The position numbers and the translations under genes are program-made. Below, in pieces: positions 12,246 through 24,700 of a stretch of 64,000 nt of DNA. The first letter of the stretch is position 1. Each line of letters begins with the position of its first letter. Source of the DNA: Mangifera indica (Eukaryota; Streptophyta; Magnoliopsida; Sapindales; Anacardiaceae); contig NC_058137.1 of assembly GCF_011075055.1 (NCBI RefSeq), positions 18,027,463 to 18,091,462 of the forward strand. The letters are read 5' to 3'. The notes below the pieces were generated by a model. That model saw only the letters and a program-made list of their open reading frames with translations. It had not been told where the DNA came from and ran no database searches.

Positions 12246-14593
12246 TATGTGTTGGAATGGATATAGAATTAGAAAGGCCTATTGAAGGTGAAGTTAAGGT
12301 AGTTAGAAAATCAAGTGTGCTTGATTGTGTAGAAGACGATACAAAGCAAATTCAGGTCAAAAATAGAGAAAGTTAAAGAAAGCGATATACATTGAGATGG
12401 TCATCAATTGTGTGTAAAAATGGTGTTATATGTGAAAACAATATGACTATACAAAAGATAGATGCTCATAATGTACATCATGCATTCGATGACAAGACTT
12501 ATTAACCACTTATTTTTGTTTAGTTCAAGTGTGCACGGTAAGGGATAATGACATTAGTTAGTTTATACATATGGTTAACTAGATGCATCACACACGCACT
12601 CGTGGTAAAGGTCATTCCACTATGGTAATCTAGTTAGTATTCCCATAACTATGTGTATGTGATAAGCCTCAGAAGAGCCATAATTCTCTTGAAAGATGAG
12701 ACCAAATTAAGCATCAATAATGCATTATATTCAAGTAGATTTATAAGAGATCTACTTAGTTTTAAAGATATAAGAAATAATGGTTATTACATTGAAACCA
12801 TGAGTGAAAATGGTGTAAAATTCATTTGTATAACTGGTAATGCTTCCAGAAGAAGACTTATACTAAAACAATTACCTGTTTTATCATCTGAATTGCATTA
12901 TACAATTATGAAGGCAACTGAAATCTAAGCAGTATCGAATCAAAAGTTCTTTGATCCAAAAATCTTTATGCTTTGGCATGACCTTTTAGGTCACCTAAGA
13001 TCTACAATAATACGTAGAATTGAAAATTCATCTAGACATACATTAAAGAATCATGAAATTTTATTGTTTAGTGAAAAATTTTGCACTGCCTGTACCCAAG
13101 GCAAATTGGTAATTAGACCATCTCTTTCTAAAATTGGAGTTGAATCCTCATAATTTCTACAAAGAATTTAGAGGGCAATATGTAAACCCATTCATCTGCC
13201 AAGTAGGCTATTTCTTTATTTTATGGTCTTAATTGATGCATCTGCATGACGGTCTTATGTTTGTTTTTTGCCAACTTGAAATGTTGCATTTGTTAAACTG
13301 ACAATACAAATTACCAAATTAAAGACATATTTCGCAGATTATTCTATCAAGTCAATACGGCTAAATAATATTGGTGAATTTACATCCAAGACATTTAATT
13401 ATTATTGCATGTCTATGAGGATGGATGTTGAACATCCAATCTTGCATGTTCACACTCAGAATGGATTAGTTGAGTTTCTTATTAAACGAGTTTAGGTAAT
13501 TGTATATATTTTACTACTAAAAACTCAATTACCAACTTCTATGTAGGACATGTTACAACGTTAATTCACTTACGACCTTCCTCTTATCATCAATATTCTC
13601 CCTAACAATTGGTTTTTGTTCACTAACCCAATATATCTCATTTGATGATATTTGGTTGTGTTGTATATGTTTTTATTATGTCTCTTAAGCGCACAAAAAT
13701 AGGACCTCTACATTATTTGAGAATTTATGTTGGATATAATTCATCATTCATTATCAGATATCTTGAATTATTAATAGGTGATCTTTTTATTTCATGATTT
13801 ACAGATTGTCACTTTGATGAGACAACATTTCCACCTTTATTAAAAAAGAAAATGTTTTCTAAAGTTAGACATGATCTTACTTGATACATACCTACCATGT
13901 CTCATCTAGATCCTCACACATTCCAAAGTGAAACCAAAGTACAGAGAATAGTGTATTTACAAATTATTGTCAATCAAATGTCTTATGCATTTATAGATGC
14001 AGCAAAAACAACAAGATCACATGTACTTGTTGCCAATGCACCAACAAGAATTAATATAACTGCTAAACAATCCATTCGAGCCATGACTAATCAATCTACT
14101 ACACATTAGAAGCATGATAGATCTATTAGATCAAAAGATACTATTCCTCGAAAAAGAAAGACAAATAATCAAACAGATATCAATCTTGATGATCTTAAAA
14201 TGAATGAAAAGTCACACTTTCTAATATTCTTTTAGAAGAGCTTATGGTCTCTAAAGAGACTCAAACCCTTGAAGTGGCACAAACTCTCAAAGTGGTACAA
14301 AATCTTGAAAAACCAAAAAATAAGAATGCTAAAATATCTTTAAATTATGCTTATATAAGAGAGATGTGAAACCATGAAATAGGTAACATTGATGATGTAT
14401 TCTTATTTGTAGTAGTTATTGAAATTATGAATAATGATGATTTTGAATCACGTACTGTGATTGAATGTAGACAAAGACATGATTGACCTAAATGGAAAGA
14501 AACTATTCGAGTAAAATTAGCTTCTCTAGCAAAATATCAAATGTTTAGGCCTATAGTTCCAACACCTAAGGACATATAACCGGTTGGATATAA

Positions 14594-14657
14594 ATGAGTA
14601 TTTGTGAGAAAAAGAAATAAGAAAAATGAGTATTTGTGAGAAAAAGAAATAAGAAAA
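14594..14657 (+). repeat. 32-bp perfect tandem duplication inside the Copia relic
   Basis: Two adjacent, apparently identical 32-base units (14594-14625 and 14626-14657), each starting atgagtatttgtgag. They lie just before the reverse transcriptase segment. 32 is not a multiple of three, so the duplication shifts the frame, consistent with a change after the element died. Confidence 0.9.
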
Positions 14658-15787
14658 ATGAGATTATTAGATATAAAGTCAAGCTTGTAACCCAAAGCTT
14701 TTTTCAAAGGTCAAGTATAGACTTTGATGAAACATATGCACCTATGATGGATATAATCACATTTAGATATTTAATCAATTTAATAGTCTCTAAAGGACTG
14801 GATACGTATCTAATAGATGTAATTACTACTTATTTTTATGAAAACATGGATACTAAAATTTATATAAAACTCCTTAAAGGATTTAAATTGCTTGAAGAAA
14901 AAAGGGTCAATTCAAGAGACATATACTCAATAAAATTACAAAGATCATTATATAGATTAAAACAATATGGAAGAATATTGGATAATCGTCTTAATGACTA
15001 TTTGAAAAAAAAGGGCTGTATGAATTACCCTATATGTCTAGGTGTCTTTATCAAAAGGTTAGAATCAAATTTGTCATTATAGCAGTTTATCTTGATAACA
15101 TGAATTTAATTGGAATTCCTAAAAAACTCTCAAAAACTACTAAAAATCTGAAAAAAAAAAATTTGAGAAAAACAAAATATTGTCTCAACTTGCAAATTGA
15201 GCATAATTCAAATGAAAACCTTATCTATCAATTAACATTTGTTGAAAAATTATTAAAAGGTTTTAATATGAATAAGACTTATCTTTTGAGCACCTTAATG
15301 GTTGTTTGATCTTTTGATCTGAAAAAGTACCTATTTCATCCTAAAAAAGAAGATGAAAAGATATTCAATCCTGAAGTATCGTATTTTAATGTTATTAGAG
15401 CCCTATTATATCTAACCCAATACACTAGACCGGATATATCATTCGCAGTTAATTTATTGACTCGATTTAGCTTTACACTAACCCGTTGCCACTGAAACGG
15501 AATCAAACATATACTTAATTACTTATGTAGGACTAGAGATTTGAGATTATTCTATTATGTCAAATTCACTAAAAATCCTAGTTTGGTTGGATATATAGAT
15601 GTTAGTTATCTTTCTAACCCTCATAAAATTTGCTTATAGACGAGATATTTTTCACTTATAATGACGTAGCAATATCCTAGCACTTCACCAAACAGACTTT
15701 GGTTGCAACGTCTTCAAATCATTTAAAGATTCTAGCTTTTCATAAAGCCAATTGAGAATGTATATAGTTACGGTCCGTTATCCATCA

Positions 15788-15796
15788 TATCCGAAA
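15788..15796. repeat. Left 9-bp target-site duplication (tatccgaaa)
   Basis: tatccgaaa flanks the left end of the inverted-repeat element and recurs exactly at 16451-16459 on its right side. Nine bases is the standard duplication length for Mutator-like elements. Confidence 0.88.
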
Positions 15797-16450
15797 GGCC
15801 AAAGGAATATTTCTCACCCAAGGTATGCTGTTTTCCCAAGATTCCCTCTGTTAACTTTGAAAATCTCATTTACCCATCCGTAGACGGTTAAAACTAACTA
15901 CTTCAAGGGTAAAATTATCATTTTATCTGTATTATAAAAAATAAACTTAAATTTGATTTAATTTTCCTCCTCTAAACCTTAAAAACTAACAATTTTCTCT
16001 AACCCAAGTTTAAAAAAAAACATTTTCCCCCCTAGGGTTTTCAATTTTTCAAATTCAATTTTTTGGCGTCGTTTCTTCCTTTCCGGTGACCTCCAGGTGA
16101 TGTCTCTTCTTCTTCGATGCGGTCTCCTTCTAATGGCTCTCTTAGGAGTGGTCATTGACGAAGATGAGTCGTCTTTGTCGAGACAAAGACAATCTTCGTC
16201 TCACTGAAGAGGAAGAAACGAAGTCGAAAAATTGAATTTGAAAAATTGGAAACCTTAGGGGGGAAATGTTGTTTTTTAAAACTTGGGTTGGGGTGAAATT
16301 ACTAATTTTTAGAGTTTAAGAGAGAAAATGATATAACTAATGAATTCAGTTAATTTTAACAGTTCATAGGTAGGTAAATGAGATTTTCAAAGTTAATAGG
16401 GAAAAACTTGGCAAATGCGCATACTTTGGGTAGGAAATAGTCCTTTGGCT
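15797..16450. mobile_element. Mutator-type MITE with long terminal inverted repeats
   Basis: A 654-bp non-coding element. The left end GGCCAAAGGAATATTTC is mirrored by the right end, whose complement reads AGCCAAAGGACTATTTC. The similarity continues inward for roughly 270 bp on each side, including aactttgaaaatctcattt in both arms. The short unique centre is richer in GC. No transposase frame is present, so movement would have needed an enzyme supplied from elsewhere. It sits inside the RNase H part of a dead Copia element, so it inserted after that element. Confidence 0.9.
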
Positions 16451-16459
16451 TATCCGAAA
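16451..16459. repeat. Right 9-bp target-site duplication (tatccgaaa)
   Basis: Exact copy of 15788-15796, immediately after the right terminal inverted repeat. Confidence 0.88.
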
Positions 16460-17857
16460 TATATACAGTCTTTCTTTTACAACAGACACTCCTTCCATAA
16501 TATATGACATAAAAGAGACTCACTCAAGTTATAAAGTAGTTCCATGAATTAAAAGAGCAGTAGAAAAACATGTCATAAAATGAAGTAAAAGATCCAATAA
16601 AACATACCGTATTCTTTCATGGAAGAGACATACTCATTAATGCTTAGGTTATTCTTCCTAATGGTATAAAGTATAGTCTTGACATGTAGTAGTTAAGACT
16701 TAGACTGAGAATGAAACTCATTTTCTATGGTGAGAGATCATGAGAATTGTGACACTTGGATATAATTCTAAACATACTGGCAAAGATGGAGGACAACAAC
16801 CAACTAACTAGTTGTTTGTCCAACTTTTGCTAGAGAGCATGCTTAGGGTTAGGTCTTTGAAAAATAGTGGAACCTTCATTGGTTGAGTAACAAGAACTTG
16901 TATAAAAAGCGAACAAGGAGAATAACCTAGAAGATGACTTTTTAGATTATAAGCTGTAATTGGTTCTATCAAGTTTAGGTGTAATGGAGTGAAGACTACA
17001 GAAGAAAGTGAAAGACCTAAGATTAGTGGAAGCAGTTTGACTACCACTAGGATGTAAGTCATCGGTGATATTTAGTGAGTTTTCTATAAGATGGGATAAA
17101 GAAATCGGTTGAAAAAATAATAAAAACTGAAAGAAGGTTTTTTCTTTTGAACTTGAAAGGAAATAGATGTTTTTTTCCTTAAAAAAACTATGACAACAAG
17201 TAAAGAAACAAGCATACAAAATCAACAACAAAAATGCAGATTTATAAGCTTCAACATATAAGACATAATCAAACATTTAACACAAAAAAAAAAAAAAAAA
17301 CCATAGAAAAGTACCAAAAAATGCATCATTATTATAAGTTGCAACATTGTTACAAGGCCTTGTTACAACTGGGCTACTAAAGGTAAAAACCTTCATCTCT
17401 TACACCAATAGCACTGCACCCCTGGGTTGCCAGCTGATGTAACAATGAAACAACTTATGCAATGACACAATTAACATGTTATCAACCAGATCACATAATT
17501 AACATGTGTAAATATGTAACAATTTTTTTGAATCTAACTATGCATGAACATATGTAATCAAGTGATAATGTCAGGTAGAGTCAAAGATATAATAGATTTG
17601 TTAACAAAAATCACACAAGAATCAATAGCATCAATAAAATTAACCTAAAAGATGACATGTAAGACCAAATCTCACAAATCCAAGAGACCACCAGACAATA
17701 TTACAACAAAAAAAAAAAAGAATATTAAAACATCATCAATTTAGATAAGCAGATCTTTATCAAGCTACAACAGATCTTGCAATATAAAGTCATAGCTGGG
17801 TAAATCTACTCATTTAAAACATGAATATTAGATTTTCTCAAATAAAGATCAAAAGTA
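16460..17857. other. Spacer, possibly the tail of the decayed Copia element
   Basis: The sequence after the MITE should continue the Copia RNase H, but only a short stretch with T-P-S-I-I-Y (near 16488) is suggestive. From about 16550 to 17857 I see no supported gene. The two overlapping minus-strand frames at 16808-17276 show no motif. A-rich runs occur at 17281-17300 and 17706-17719. Confidence 0.4.
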
Positions 17858-19387
17858 TATTGACTCAGAGAATTATTATACTCTTATTTTGATGATAACA
17901 AATTAATATATCTCTAATAATATTGATTAATAACTTTACTTAAGTGTGAGTTTAAATTACGAAATTTTACCTAATACACTTGAATGAGTATTAAGATGGA
18001 AACCAAATACAAGGTTCAAAATGAAAAATTCTTGAAGATTTGAAGAAAAACTCAAGTTCAGGTAGATTCTTTTTGTATCTTGAAGCATTAGTTTTAATTA
18101 GAAAATTTATTTGTATGTAAAAGCTTACTCAACAATTTATTTTCATGTTTTTTACATTATTGGGTAAAAGTGTCATTTTCAAACCTAATGAGTTAAACCA
18201 ATTTTTGTCAAATTCCAATAATTTATTTGAAATTATGAAGTTTTGTGAACTAAAATATCATATTTCAAATTTGAGTTTGAATAATTTTTCCAAAAATATG
18301 TTAAATTGACATTTTCTATATCTTCAAATTTTTGGGTTAATTCAAACTTATTGAGTTAAGTCAAATTTTTTTATTAAATTTCAATAACTCATTTGAAATT
18401 ATGAAGTTTTCTGGACTAAAATTTTATATCTCAAAGTTGATTTTGGAAAAGTTTTCTAAATTGGGTTAAATTGTCACTTTTCATAGTTTCAGAAAGAATG
18501 TAATAAAATTTGGTTGACTAAATTTGACTAGTCAATTTTTTTGATGCCAACTTTTTGATTACCCAAAAGCTATATATTTTGGCTTTTAGAAATTCGATTT
18601 ACCAAAGTCTTTTCGGTCAACTGAATTGGGCGACGATATTTCTAATGGCTAGTGTCACGTGGATGTCATGTCAGATGTAGTTAACTGAAATACATCCGAT
18701 CGATCGAATTATGCATTTTCTAAAAAAATATAACGGCTAGATTTGTGTATAAAGTCTAGTTTCTTATTTCTCCTTATATAAACACAATCAAATTCACTTG
18801 AAAATGACTTTTGCTACCAAGAACTTTCATATATTTAAGATCAAATTATTTTTGAGCTATTCACTTACAATTCATCTTCTCTAATCAGAACCTTTGCTTA
18901 TACACTTTCTTGATTGCATTTGTATTGGATTGTATTAAGTTTAAATTTTTGTATACTATTTGAGAGAGATTATACTTCAAATTTATACAAATTTATATTG
19001 TAAAAGAGTGGGTTTTAGTGAGAGAAATTAAGCTCTAGCACATGTAAAGGTTAATAGCATATTGGAAGATATTTGTATTATGAAAAAAAAGCTTGGTTGG
19101 GGTTTTAGTGGAATACTTCAAAGAAAATAGTTTGGAGGAGTGGATGTAGGCTGGGTTGTGTCGAACCACTATACATCACATGTTTGATTTTCTCATCCCT
19201 TAAACTTATATCTTATGTATATGTTATTGGATTGTGTTAATTATTTAAAATATTTCTTGACATTCTTATAAATTGCATTAAAAATAGTCAACATTCATTA
19301 AGTTGCATAAGTTGGTTTTCTTAAATTTGGTAAAAGGTGTTTTAAATTGCTTAATTCACCCCTTCTCTTAGGTCATTCGGTCCTTCA
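17858..19387 (+). repeat. Solo LTR of a Sirevirus-type Copia element
   Basis: About 1.53 kb that aligns by eye, in opposite orientation, with the LTRs at 41037-42457 and 53453-54888. It starts tattgactcag (TGTTGACTC in the intact family). It carries a TATATAAAC promoter word near 18775 preceded by CGG/CCG-rich words near 18617-18710, and it ends in cattcggtccttca. No internal domain adjoins it, so it is a solo LTR left by recombination between the two ends. Flanking 5-mers aagta and aagtg match at four of five positions and may be the decayed target-site duplication. It is more diverged than the 41-55 kb copies. Confidence 0.8.
18771..18781 (+). promoter_or_regulatory. TATA box in the solo LTR
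   Basis: ccttatataaacacaatcaaat here matches the TATATAAACCCAATCAAA word at the same place in the complement of the other two LTR copies. Its position downstream of the CGG/CCG words marks it as the ancestral element promoter. Confidence 0.55.
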
Positions 19388-19807
19388 AAGTGTACAACAA
19401 ATTAGCAAAAAACTTCAACAACATGCAAAGATTTGACAAGAACCATAACAGAGTAGGTCTAAGACTTATTGACACTAGGATCTAAGATTTGAACAAATAA
19501 AACCAAGTCAACTCAACAAAATTAATAGATCTTGACAAGAATGAGCAGAGCTTTATCAAACCACAACAAATCATGTAGTATAACATTAGATCAAAGTAAA
19601 TCTAAACATATTCAGTCACATCAAGAGCAAACAGTAATAATAAGAACATATGAAACAAAGAAATGGCTAACGAGTCTTACAAATCCATCAAAATGAAAAA
19701 AAAAATGTACTTAAAGATGAAGAGGTTACCAATTGTGATTGAACAATGCTTGTTTTTCTCAAAACAGTGCTATCTCTTAGTGCCTAATTGAATGACGTAG
19801 CTCTGCA

Positions 19808-19819
19808 ACTCTGATACCA
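19808..19819 (-). other. Primer-binding-site-like sequence
   Basis: The complement reads TGGTATCAGAG, the usual plant Copia primer site complementary to initiator methionine tRNA. A TG follows at once on the plus strand (19819), as expected if an old minus-strand element had its 5' LTR to the right. No partner LTR was identified, so this is suggestive only. Confidence 0.35.
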
Positions 19820-21189
19820 TGTGGGAAAGATCAAGAACCTTTCAAACCGAAATCAAATGGTTAAAAAAGAGACAGTATACACAAAGAGAAAGATAAAGCT
19901 TCCAAAACAGTGAAGAGTTGTTTTATTAAAGAATAAAATCAACCTTAAACTATTACAAATTTTTGTGGGTTTTTATACGACCTTGGTACAATTACATATA
20001 AATCCTCTAGTTGTTTATAGTTCTTTTGGTTTTATAACATTGCAATTTAGTTCATACTCTATTTGCCACACATACCAACATTGGATAGCTATTGACAAAA
20101 CAACCATTAATGGTTTTCCTTTTTTGTTGGGGTCAATTGGGTGTCTTCATTCAAGCGATGATACCCAATATTTCGTGGTTGCGATGTTGAAATTGTGATT
20201 CCACAATCACATTAATCACTTCTTGTGTTACTTTGCCCAATTCACACAAAGAATTTGCCTCCAAAAATTGCGTTTTGTGTTGAAATGGTTGACTATAAAA
20301 TCTTAACATCTGTGATTTTGAATCCACCTATTTTGTCAAATAGAAAACAACATCCGAAAAACAACAAAAGATTGATTGATTCCATCTTTATGTGGCCATA
20401 ATTGAAAAAAAGGGCAATCCCATCTGTTTCTTCTATTTGGTTTCTTGTTGTACCTTGCAATGTGAGACGCTTCTTAGATCATTTTCTCATTGATAGTTAA
20501 GGTCTTCTCAGCGACAGATTTCTCAACCTTGGGTGCCATTGTGGGGTTTCGATTACTGGGATTCCAAGGATCTATTTGATGAAGGTGCAATGGCGATGAG
20601 ATAGTTCCAATTGAATATCCATGGATGTACAATAATAAATCAAGAGATCACTAGTATTATGCAATGACACAACTAAGAAAATCGAAGATAGGGCTATTGT
20701 TGCTATGACAAAAGTCACAAAGGAGAAGAATGAGAGGGAAATGGAGAATGAGAGAAATGAAGAGAATGGAAAATAAATGAATCATATAGGGATAGTTTAG
20801 TAATTTTACAAGTCTAATATTATATTAATGCATTTGCCATCAATGGCATTAGAGATCAGGTAAGAAAGTGTAATTTATCCATTCAATGGGTGGAAAAATG
20901 TTATTAATCAAAACCTTGGGTGGGAAAGAAAGTTATTCTTTATTAAAATTTAGTTTGCAAGGAACATTATACAAATAATTAATTTTTAATTAATTTATTA
21001 AACATATAATCATTTTTTCCTTTGATTGTCATCCAGAGACTAATCATACTTTTCGTCAAAATTTTTGGTATTAAAATAAATGGTGCAGCAACAATTTTAA
21101 GAGTAGTTTAATAAATATATTAATAATATAAAAATTAACAATTATTGACCGTTGAAAGATTTTTATTATTTTAGAAGAAACACCAGGAC
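19820..21189. other. Spacer with possible decayed LTR or DNA-element end
   Basis: No supported gene. The first kilobase may be the LTR belonging to the primer-binding-like site at 19808. Near 20910 the words accttgggtgggaaagaaag recall the end of the Mutator-type inverted repeats at 15797-16450, but the opposite end was not found. Confidence 0.3.
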
Positions 21190-21376
21190 AAAGTTTGTAA
21201 AAAAAGGAAAAAAGATTCGTTCTCGCTCACGAATTCAATCCCACTCATCCCCTTCTATTCTCACGAACAATTACTCTTACTGACCTTTTTCAATCCAGAT
21301 GCTAAAACAATCATCCTTTATCCAACACAATCACCACTTAAAATTCCCTTTTTACCCCTCTTTCAACCCCCTGATT

Positions 21377-21412
21377 CCTCCGCCTCCGCCACCGCCGCCT
21401 CCGCCACCGTGC
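21377..21412 (+). repeat. CCG/CCT-rich microsatellite in the UBP 5' leader
   Basis: Imperfect cctccgccaccg trinucleotide repeats about 100 bases upstream of the start codon. Such tracts are common in plant 5' leaders and are compatible with a transcribed leader here. Confidence 0.7.
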
Positions 21413-21509
21413 TAATCGAATTTATGTATATCATTCAATTACCGGCCTCAATGTTTCTCGGTTCAGGAATCTTTCTCGGCGCCGGTTAAAATTATTAGGA
21501 TTTTGCTAA

Positions 21510-21775
21510 ATGCTGCTCCCTGGAGTTCTAGGGTTTCACGGCATCCTCGTCTTTTGTTTGCTTGTTTTTGGCCTTGTAATTCGACAAAAATGGAGGGATG
21601 CAGCTGTCAGGAAGCTGGAGGTTACGAATCTCCTCAATGCGGTCGCCGAGGAGTCGCTCATGGTGGAATCCGAAGCAGCAAGTCAGTACAATTGCATGCC
21701 GGGGTTCTATCAATGTGCTGTGTGTTTTCTTCCCACGACCACGCGTTGCTCCCGTTGCAAAGCTGTTCGCTACTG
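21510..21775 (+). CDS. UBP16: UBP16-like exon 1
   Basis: Start codon at 21510 gives M-L-L-P-G-V-L-G, a membrane-type helix and the first half of the MYND finger. The exon ends tactg|gtcagt, splitting the codon for C89. If not spliced here, the frame reads Trp and stops at 21866. Confidence 0.92.
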
Positions 21776-24700
21776 GTCAGTTAATTATTTAGCTTTTTTT
21801 TTTTCGAGGGTGAAGTTCAGAGGCAATCCAATTTATTTCTATGCTTTTGAATTTCAAAATTTGTAGATTGAAAGTTTTTGTTCTATGTCTTACGAATAGT
21901 AAAACTCGGAAAGCAAAAGCTTTTGTATTATGACTAAAATTTGATGAAACTTGGAAAAAAAGGTTTTTGGTTCATGCTTTGCGAATACATTTAGGTACAA
22001 CTTGGAAAATGAAAGTTTTTGTTCTATGTCTAATGAATACCTTCTGGTAAAACTTGGGAAATGAAGGTTTCTGTTTGAGGTTTTATGAATACAATTTAGT
22101 AATAGTTGGATAAGGAAGGTTTTTGTTTTATGACTAAGTTTTATTAAAAATTGGAACTGGAAAGTTTTTGTTTTATGTCTCATAAGTACATTTTAGTGAA
22201 ACTTAGGAAATGAAGGATTTTGTTATATGAATAAAATGAAGGTTTTTCTTTTTTTTTTTTTAAATTTTTATGAATACATTTTGGTAAAACTTGGAAAATA
22301 AAGGATTTTATTTTTTAAAAATGTTGTATGAATAAATATTAGTAGAACTTGGAAAATGAAGGTTTTTGTGATATGTTTTATGAAATACATTTTGGTCTAA
22401 GAGTTACTGAGGAATTTTATTTCTTTAGATTACTTGAACAAAATGAAAGACTTATTGATGCTTTGGTTAGAATATAGCTTGGTTGTTTGGTTTTTTTGAT
22501 GTTAGATATTTATGAATAATTTTATGTGCTGGTAGAAATTATTGATAGTTTTGTAGTTGATTTGTTTAATTTTCTTTGGGGCCAATTTTAAGGAAGAATT
22601 GTTGTGATAGAGTTTGTATGTTTTGAAAATTCTGGAAATATTTTATTGTTAAACTGAGAAATTCGTCACTACGTTGTCTTTATGATTGATGACATGGGAG
22701 TTTTGTTTGATGGGAATATAAATAATAGTTAGCAAAAAGATATAAAGAGTATAGAAAAACCATTCGGATGCTCAATATTTAGCTCTTTGGTGGGTTTGTT
22801 TGGAAGGAAGAGAGAGCTCCTTAGTAGGATTTTTTCCACTCTTAGTATACCAATAGTTCCAACATCCTATGAGAGTGAAAGATTTATGGTATTAATGATC
22901 TTGTCAGTCCTCTGATTTTTGATTTATATCATTCTCTTCATCAAAATCTACAAGCTGTTATAGGGGAGATTGGTTAGCATTTTGTTTTGTTCTTCTTAGG
23001 TTTTTACCCAGTTTTTTTTTTTTTTTACCTTTTTGGCAAGATTATTATTTTTTCCAATGCTTTCTGCTTTTGGTTTTGATATTAATCTTTTTTTGGTTGT
23101 TGTCTTCTTCTTCTTTATTCTTTTATTTTTGTTTTAGAATTATTAGCCATAATTAGGCTTGTAGTATCATTAATTTATATTCAGTAATATGTTTTTATCT
23201 TTTGCTTTGTAGAATTAGTTTGTAGTTTACCTTACAATATGCCAATGGATTTGTGAAAATATGCTAAAACGATGTTGAACCTCATTATGAGTTACATCAA
23301 GCGGTATAAAAGCCTTCCTTTGGTTCAAAAAGAAGTTCTTATTATATAAAAGTCTTTTCATTTTTTTTCTTTCAATTGAGTATTATTTGTCTTCAAGTGA
23401 TGCTTATCTGGAAGGCAATACATCTAATAAATGATTATACCACAATACCATCCAAAGGAAATTGAACTTAATCTTTTTCAATATGTCCGCCCTTCTTGAA
23501 GTTCAAATACATCCTCTTTCCTATGTGTCCAACCTTTTTGACTTTATACTATATCCACCTTTTCATTCATATTAGAAGTTCCTACCAAAATAAACACTAT
23601 TGTTTATTGTTTGGATGTTTGGCTTGTTATCGTTCTAGAATCTCTTTAAACAGATGACCTTTATTTCATTTGATGTTCTGGATGACAACGATTACTAAAG
23701 TCTGGAGGATGGGAATAAGCTCATTGAAGATTGTGTTTAAAATTAGTCTTACATCCCTGATGGATTACCCTTCTTTTATGCATCAATTCGACTACCATTT
23801 TTTTTTTTGCATCTGATTCACAAATTGTTATGTGAAAGACATTAATGAGAGAATCTTCGAGGCAACTCAATAATTTTCTATTTTTTATTCCTTATAAGAG
23901 GTGTATAAAGAGGCAAATGCTTTTGTTCTTGTTGAGTTGTATTTTGTTAATGTTGAGTTGTATTTTGTTAATGTTGAGTTGTATTTTGTTATATTAGGAA
24001 GACTATCAAACTATATTAGGATAGAATATATATTTTAGGGATTTGATTTGATTTATTTCCTTCTATATCTTCCCTGTAATTGTATATATTGTAATATTTT
24101 GCGCACTGAATAATATAAGAAAACAATATTCTGAATTCACATGGTCTTAGAACTGATATTAGGCTTCTAAGAAATTTTTTGGTAATCTTGATTTATTTTC
24201 TGTCGTTCATCTTTGACCATCGTGTTCCTATCCTTTTCTTGTGGCCGTGTCTACACCATTGTGATCGGAACGACTTTGTTGACAATCCCTTGAAAAGAGA
24301 GCTGTCATTCGTCGCCACATGCACTGTCACGAGCCGTTAGCCTTCTCGGTAACCTCCATCGCTGATCTGTTTCTCCGACAAACGTGCGTCTACATCGCTT
24401 CTTCGAGTCAACTTAGAAGACACTGGCAAGTCACTCTATGATGACTCCATCGTTATCGGTCACTGGAATCTTTGCACGTGCTGGTTGTTTTCGTCTCGGA
24501 TCGCCATCTCTGATCTACTTTTTCGGTGCACGTTAACCTACACCGTCGGCACTATTGAACTCAAAAGACTCCGATGAGTCATTCTGTGGTAAGCTTGCCG
24601 TTATTGGACGTCGGAATTTGCTGCATGCGTTGACCGTTTTTCTGCTTGGAACATGATCTCCGATCCACTGTTTCGGCGCACGTGGGACTACACCACCGTC

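Larger units (their letters stand above)
12600..15796 (+). pseudogene. Decayed Copia polyprotein (protease tail to RNase H)
   Basis: Fragments in Copia order can be read. 12650-12928 is the protease tail and spacer (R-D-L-L-S-F-K-D-I-R-N-N-G-Y). 12968-13150 is a GAG-pre-integrase zinc region (W-H-D-L-L-G-H-L near 12972, later C-T-A-C-T-Q-G-K). An integrase end shows H-V-H-T-Q-N-G-L near 13446. 14636-15082 is reverse transcriptase (F-D-E-T-Y-A-P-M near 14720, L-Y-R-L-K-Q near 14950). RNase H traces ([10 protein letters not shown] near 15425) end with L-R-S-V-I-H-H-I-R-K at 15764-15796. The YVDD box is changed to Y-L-D-N near 15084. Numerous stops and frameshifts show it is dead. It is cut at 15796 by a Mutator-type MITE. 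Confidence 0.82.

Noticed and set aside
16808..17276. Two overlapping minus-strand frames of 84 and 109 codons
   Set aside because: Low-complexity Leu/Phe/Ser-rich translations of AT-rich DNA with no motif or splice support.
20340..20540. Minus-strand ATG followed by M-A-P-K-V-E-K near 20537, recalling a histone H2B N-terminus
   Set aside because: Only about seven residues agree, and a stop follows after some 20 codons. Nothing of the histone fold is present.
20860..20950. Single end resembling the Mutator-type MITE repeat (accttgggtgggaaagaaag)
   Set aside because: No opposite end and no 9-bp duplication found.
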